A stretch of DNA of 64,000 nucleotides, from positions 25,978,001-26,042,000 of the forward strand of contig NC_065873.1 in NCBI RefSeq assembly GCF_933775445.1, given 5' to 3'. Both the position numbers and the translations under genes were made by a program. Positions within the stretch are counted from its first letter, which is position 1, and each line of letters begins with the position of its first letter. This document shows, in pieces, positions 62,050 to 64,000 of this stretch. The notes beneath the pieces were generated by a model, which saw only the letters and a list, made by a program, of their open reading frames with translations, was not told the origin of the DNA and did not search any database. The stretch is from Argentina anserina (taxonomy: Eukaryota; Streptophyta; Magnoliopsida; Rosales; Rosaceae).

Positions 62050-62567
62050 TGAGCCAAATTATTTTCCAGAAAACAAAAACCATGTTTCAAGGGACCATAA
62101 TATGATCAGTGGAGAGGTACTGGGGACACAACTGTCATATGAATGCAATTCCCTACTCAATATCTACTTCTTAAGTAGTTTGCAGTGGTCAGAATTAGTC
62201 CAGAGCTGTAGCCTTCATAGGTTCTCTGAGGATCTAGCCATTAACAATGTGATATGATATGTGTGGTGTAATATAGAGGCATTGCAATCAATCACAAGAA
62301 AAGCAAGGTAATGCGAATGAAAGATATTACCCAAAGTGCATATAAGTTAAGAGGAAAAGACTGATTATTTCCAAACACAATCCAAACACGATAGGACATT
62401 ACAGATATGAGAGAAAATGTAGAAAAGTCTGTCTGGATATTTAATGAAGAGATGGAATGGTAGTACCAGACTGCATTAGAGAATCCAAAGAATGAATACA
62501 AGTGTACAAGCATATTAAAAAACTAATTGAGCAGATATTTCAATGCCCTTTATTTTCTTTCAGATAT
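61610..62567. other. Gene-free region downstream of the NAT gene
   Basis: This should contain the 3' UTR of the transporter gene on its right side. A short (AAT)n microsatellite lies at 62021-62048. I see no gene. Confidence 0.55.
62021..62048 (+). repeat. (AAT)n microsatellite
   Basis: About nine uninterrupted TAA/AAT units. Confidence 0.95.
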
Positions 62568-64000
62568 TTAATGAGCTGGGAAAAGCTTGTCCAGATTGCA
62601 TGGTAATGCATAGAACTCATCATTTCTAACATCAGAACCATATACCCCGAACTTCGCCCACCAATTCAAGCCGCTGTCTTTTCTAGATGCATCATCTTCT
62701 CGGGAAAGCGAGCAGTCCAATATTAAAGCAACCAGCGAAGCTACTAATGTGTGAGACATGAAGATCACCGTCACAACATCATTAAACTGAAAAGCAATGA
62801 ACAAGTTAAGTCAGGCTAATAAGGGTGTAAAGTTGAAAAAGAAGCTTTGTTTGACACAAATTAATGCTCTCACCCATCTAGGACCATAGTGAATATGCCC
62901 CAGCCTATATTCTCTGAAGTATTGTGGTACTGAAATTCCCATGAAGAAAGAGAACCCCAGTATAAATTTTGTTCTGAAACTGTTTAAGTTACAGAACTGC
63001 AGAAACCCAAGTCCAGCAGATGCTGTGAGAGACATCAATTAAACACTAGTGTGATATGTATACAAACACCACACAAAAAAGATCAGTCATGAAAATGAGG
63101 TGGAGAAACATACAAACATAGCCATATAGGATGCAGTGAAGAGCTGCAATGATTGGCATTGGAATAGATGCAAAAAGGGCTCCAAATTTTCCTGGTAAAA
63201 AAGATTTTTTAGGCAGCACTTTGAGATAGCATGTAGAATATGAACAGACAAGTATGGAGATTTATGTGAAATTCTGCTGAGAATTTGGGGGCATACCAAA
63301 TATGGAGAAGAAAATCATGAAACCAGCTGAAATTTGGATAACTCTACGGCTTCCAACTCTTGTCAATGCTAATAGACCAGCATTTTCACTAGGCAGCAAA
63401 AATAAGCAGTGTAATAAGAAGCAAAAATCTGGTAAAAATGAAACTTGCGCATTTTTCATGTTAATAAGAACATACTATCTGAAAGAAGTCACACATATTT
63501 AAGAAAAGATTTCGAACACAAAAATGATGAGTTCAAGTTCCTTACACGGATGCAGTAGTGCCAGTAAGAGAACCGAACATCCCATTCAGAAAAACTCCAA
63601 GACCCTGAGATTTAAGATAAGAAAATCAAATTGGCAACGGAACAATAAGATTCATGACTTAAATATAGACATCAGTCCAAGACATCATACTAGCCAGCCA
63701 ACACCGCGACCAACAACAGAAGGAGGTACAGGTGTGGCACTCGCGTATCTCGCTGTTGCATAAAATGTACCAGATGACTGCAGAATTGGAGGAGAATCAT
63801 CAATTGAAATAGAGAGTATACTAATTTTATTGATATTTTTAGAAAAATATTTCTCAATCCAGTAGAAAAAGGTCCATAGATTGGATTGCATTCAGCTACA
63901 ATTATATGATACATTATGTGCTACCATCATCGACTCATTTTGAATCATATCACATATAAAAGGGTATAATATTCACCTCTATGAGAGAAACTAAAGAGGC
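62568..64000 (-). CDS. NAT3: Nucleobase-ascorbate transporter, NAT3-like (partial, 3' part)
   Basis: Seven exons of the C-terminal half are visible: 63977-64000 (cut by the window edge), 63691-63777, 63546-63604, 63297-63388, 63114-63191, 62874-63022 and 62568-62786. All junctions keep phase. Landmarks of the NAT/NCS2 permease family are ESSGTFYATARYASATPVPP, ENAGLLALTRVGSRRVIQIS, the very conserved QFCNLNSFRTKFILGFS, and FGVYGSDVRNDEFYALPCNL near the C-terminus. These are multi-pass membrane proteins that move nucleobases (purines, uracil) by cation symport. Plant members are named for animal ascorbate transporters, but most of those tested carry nucleobases. The subgroup (NAT3) is judged from the C-terminal wording and is less certain than the family. 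The remaining exons lie beyond 64000. Confidence 0.88.

Overview
The window is plant nuclear DNA. Its genes have many short GT-AG introns, AT-rich intergenic DNA and decayed LTR retrotransposons, and every recognisable protein belongs to a plant family. A eudicot, probably a rosid, fits best, but I cannot fix the species from the sequence.

Layout. 1-6468 holds one intronless gene on the minus strand, a U-box E3 ligase of the PUB30/31 type, and a long gene-free stretch. 6469-13334 is a badly decayed Ty1-copia retrotransposon on the minus strand, with about 195-200 bp LTRs still visible at both ends and a 42-base G tract inside. 14041-21023 looks nested: a second minus-strand Ty1-copia remnant (5' LTR, broken gag, integrase fragments) sits inside what appears to be a Harbinger-like element. 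21071-30438 holds an LCAT-like acyltransferase/lipase gene (minus), a small plant-specific gene of unknown function (plus) and a multi-FKBP immunophilin gene of the ROF1/FKBP62 type (plus) with a frameshift in its TPR region. 30922-33511 is a dead serine-carboxypeptidase-like gene. 34087-46481 is a 34-exon P-type Ca2+/Mn2+ ATPase gene, ECA3 (minus). I rebuilt it exon by exon to 1000 aa. 46482-49242 is intergenic and carries an intact hAT-type MITE. 49243-54093 is the ribosome-biogenesis WD40 gene UTP4/POPCORN (plus, 11 exons). 54094-62567 contains a SOFL (SOB FIVE-LIKE) gene with a likely GC-AG intron, several DNA-transposon relics, and one 729-bp element with a perfect target-site duplication. 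62568-64000 is the 3' part of a nucleobase-ascorbate transporter (NAT3-like, minus) that runs off the window.

The genes do not form one pathway. They are ordinary housekeeping and signalling genes: protein degradation, lipid metabolism, protein folding, cation transport, rRNA processing, cytokinin-linked development and nucleobase transport. I found no evidence of an undescribed multi-gene system. The most noteworthy observations are structural: a truncating frameshift in the FKBP gene, a duplicated splice donor and an 18-nt micro-exon in ECA3, a GC-AG intron in the SOFL gene, small DNA transposons with intact target-site duplications, and a promoter architecture for UTP4 that is typical of ribosome-biogenesis genes.
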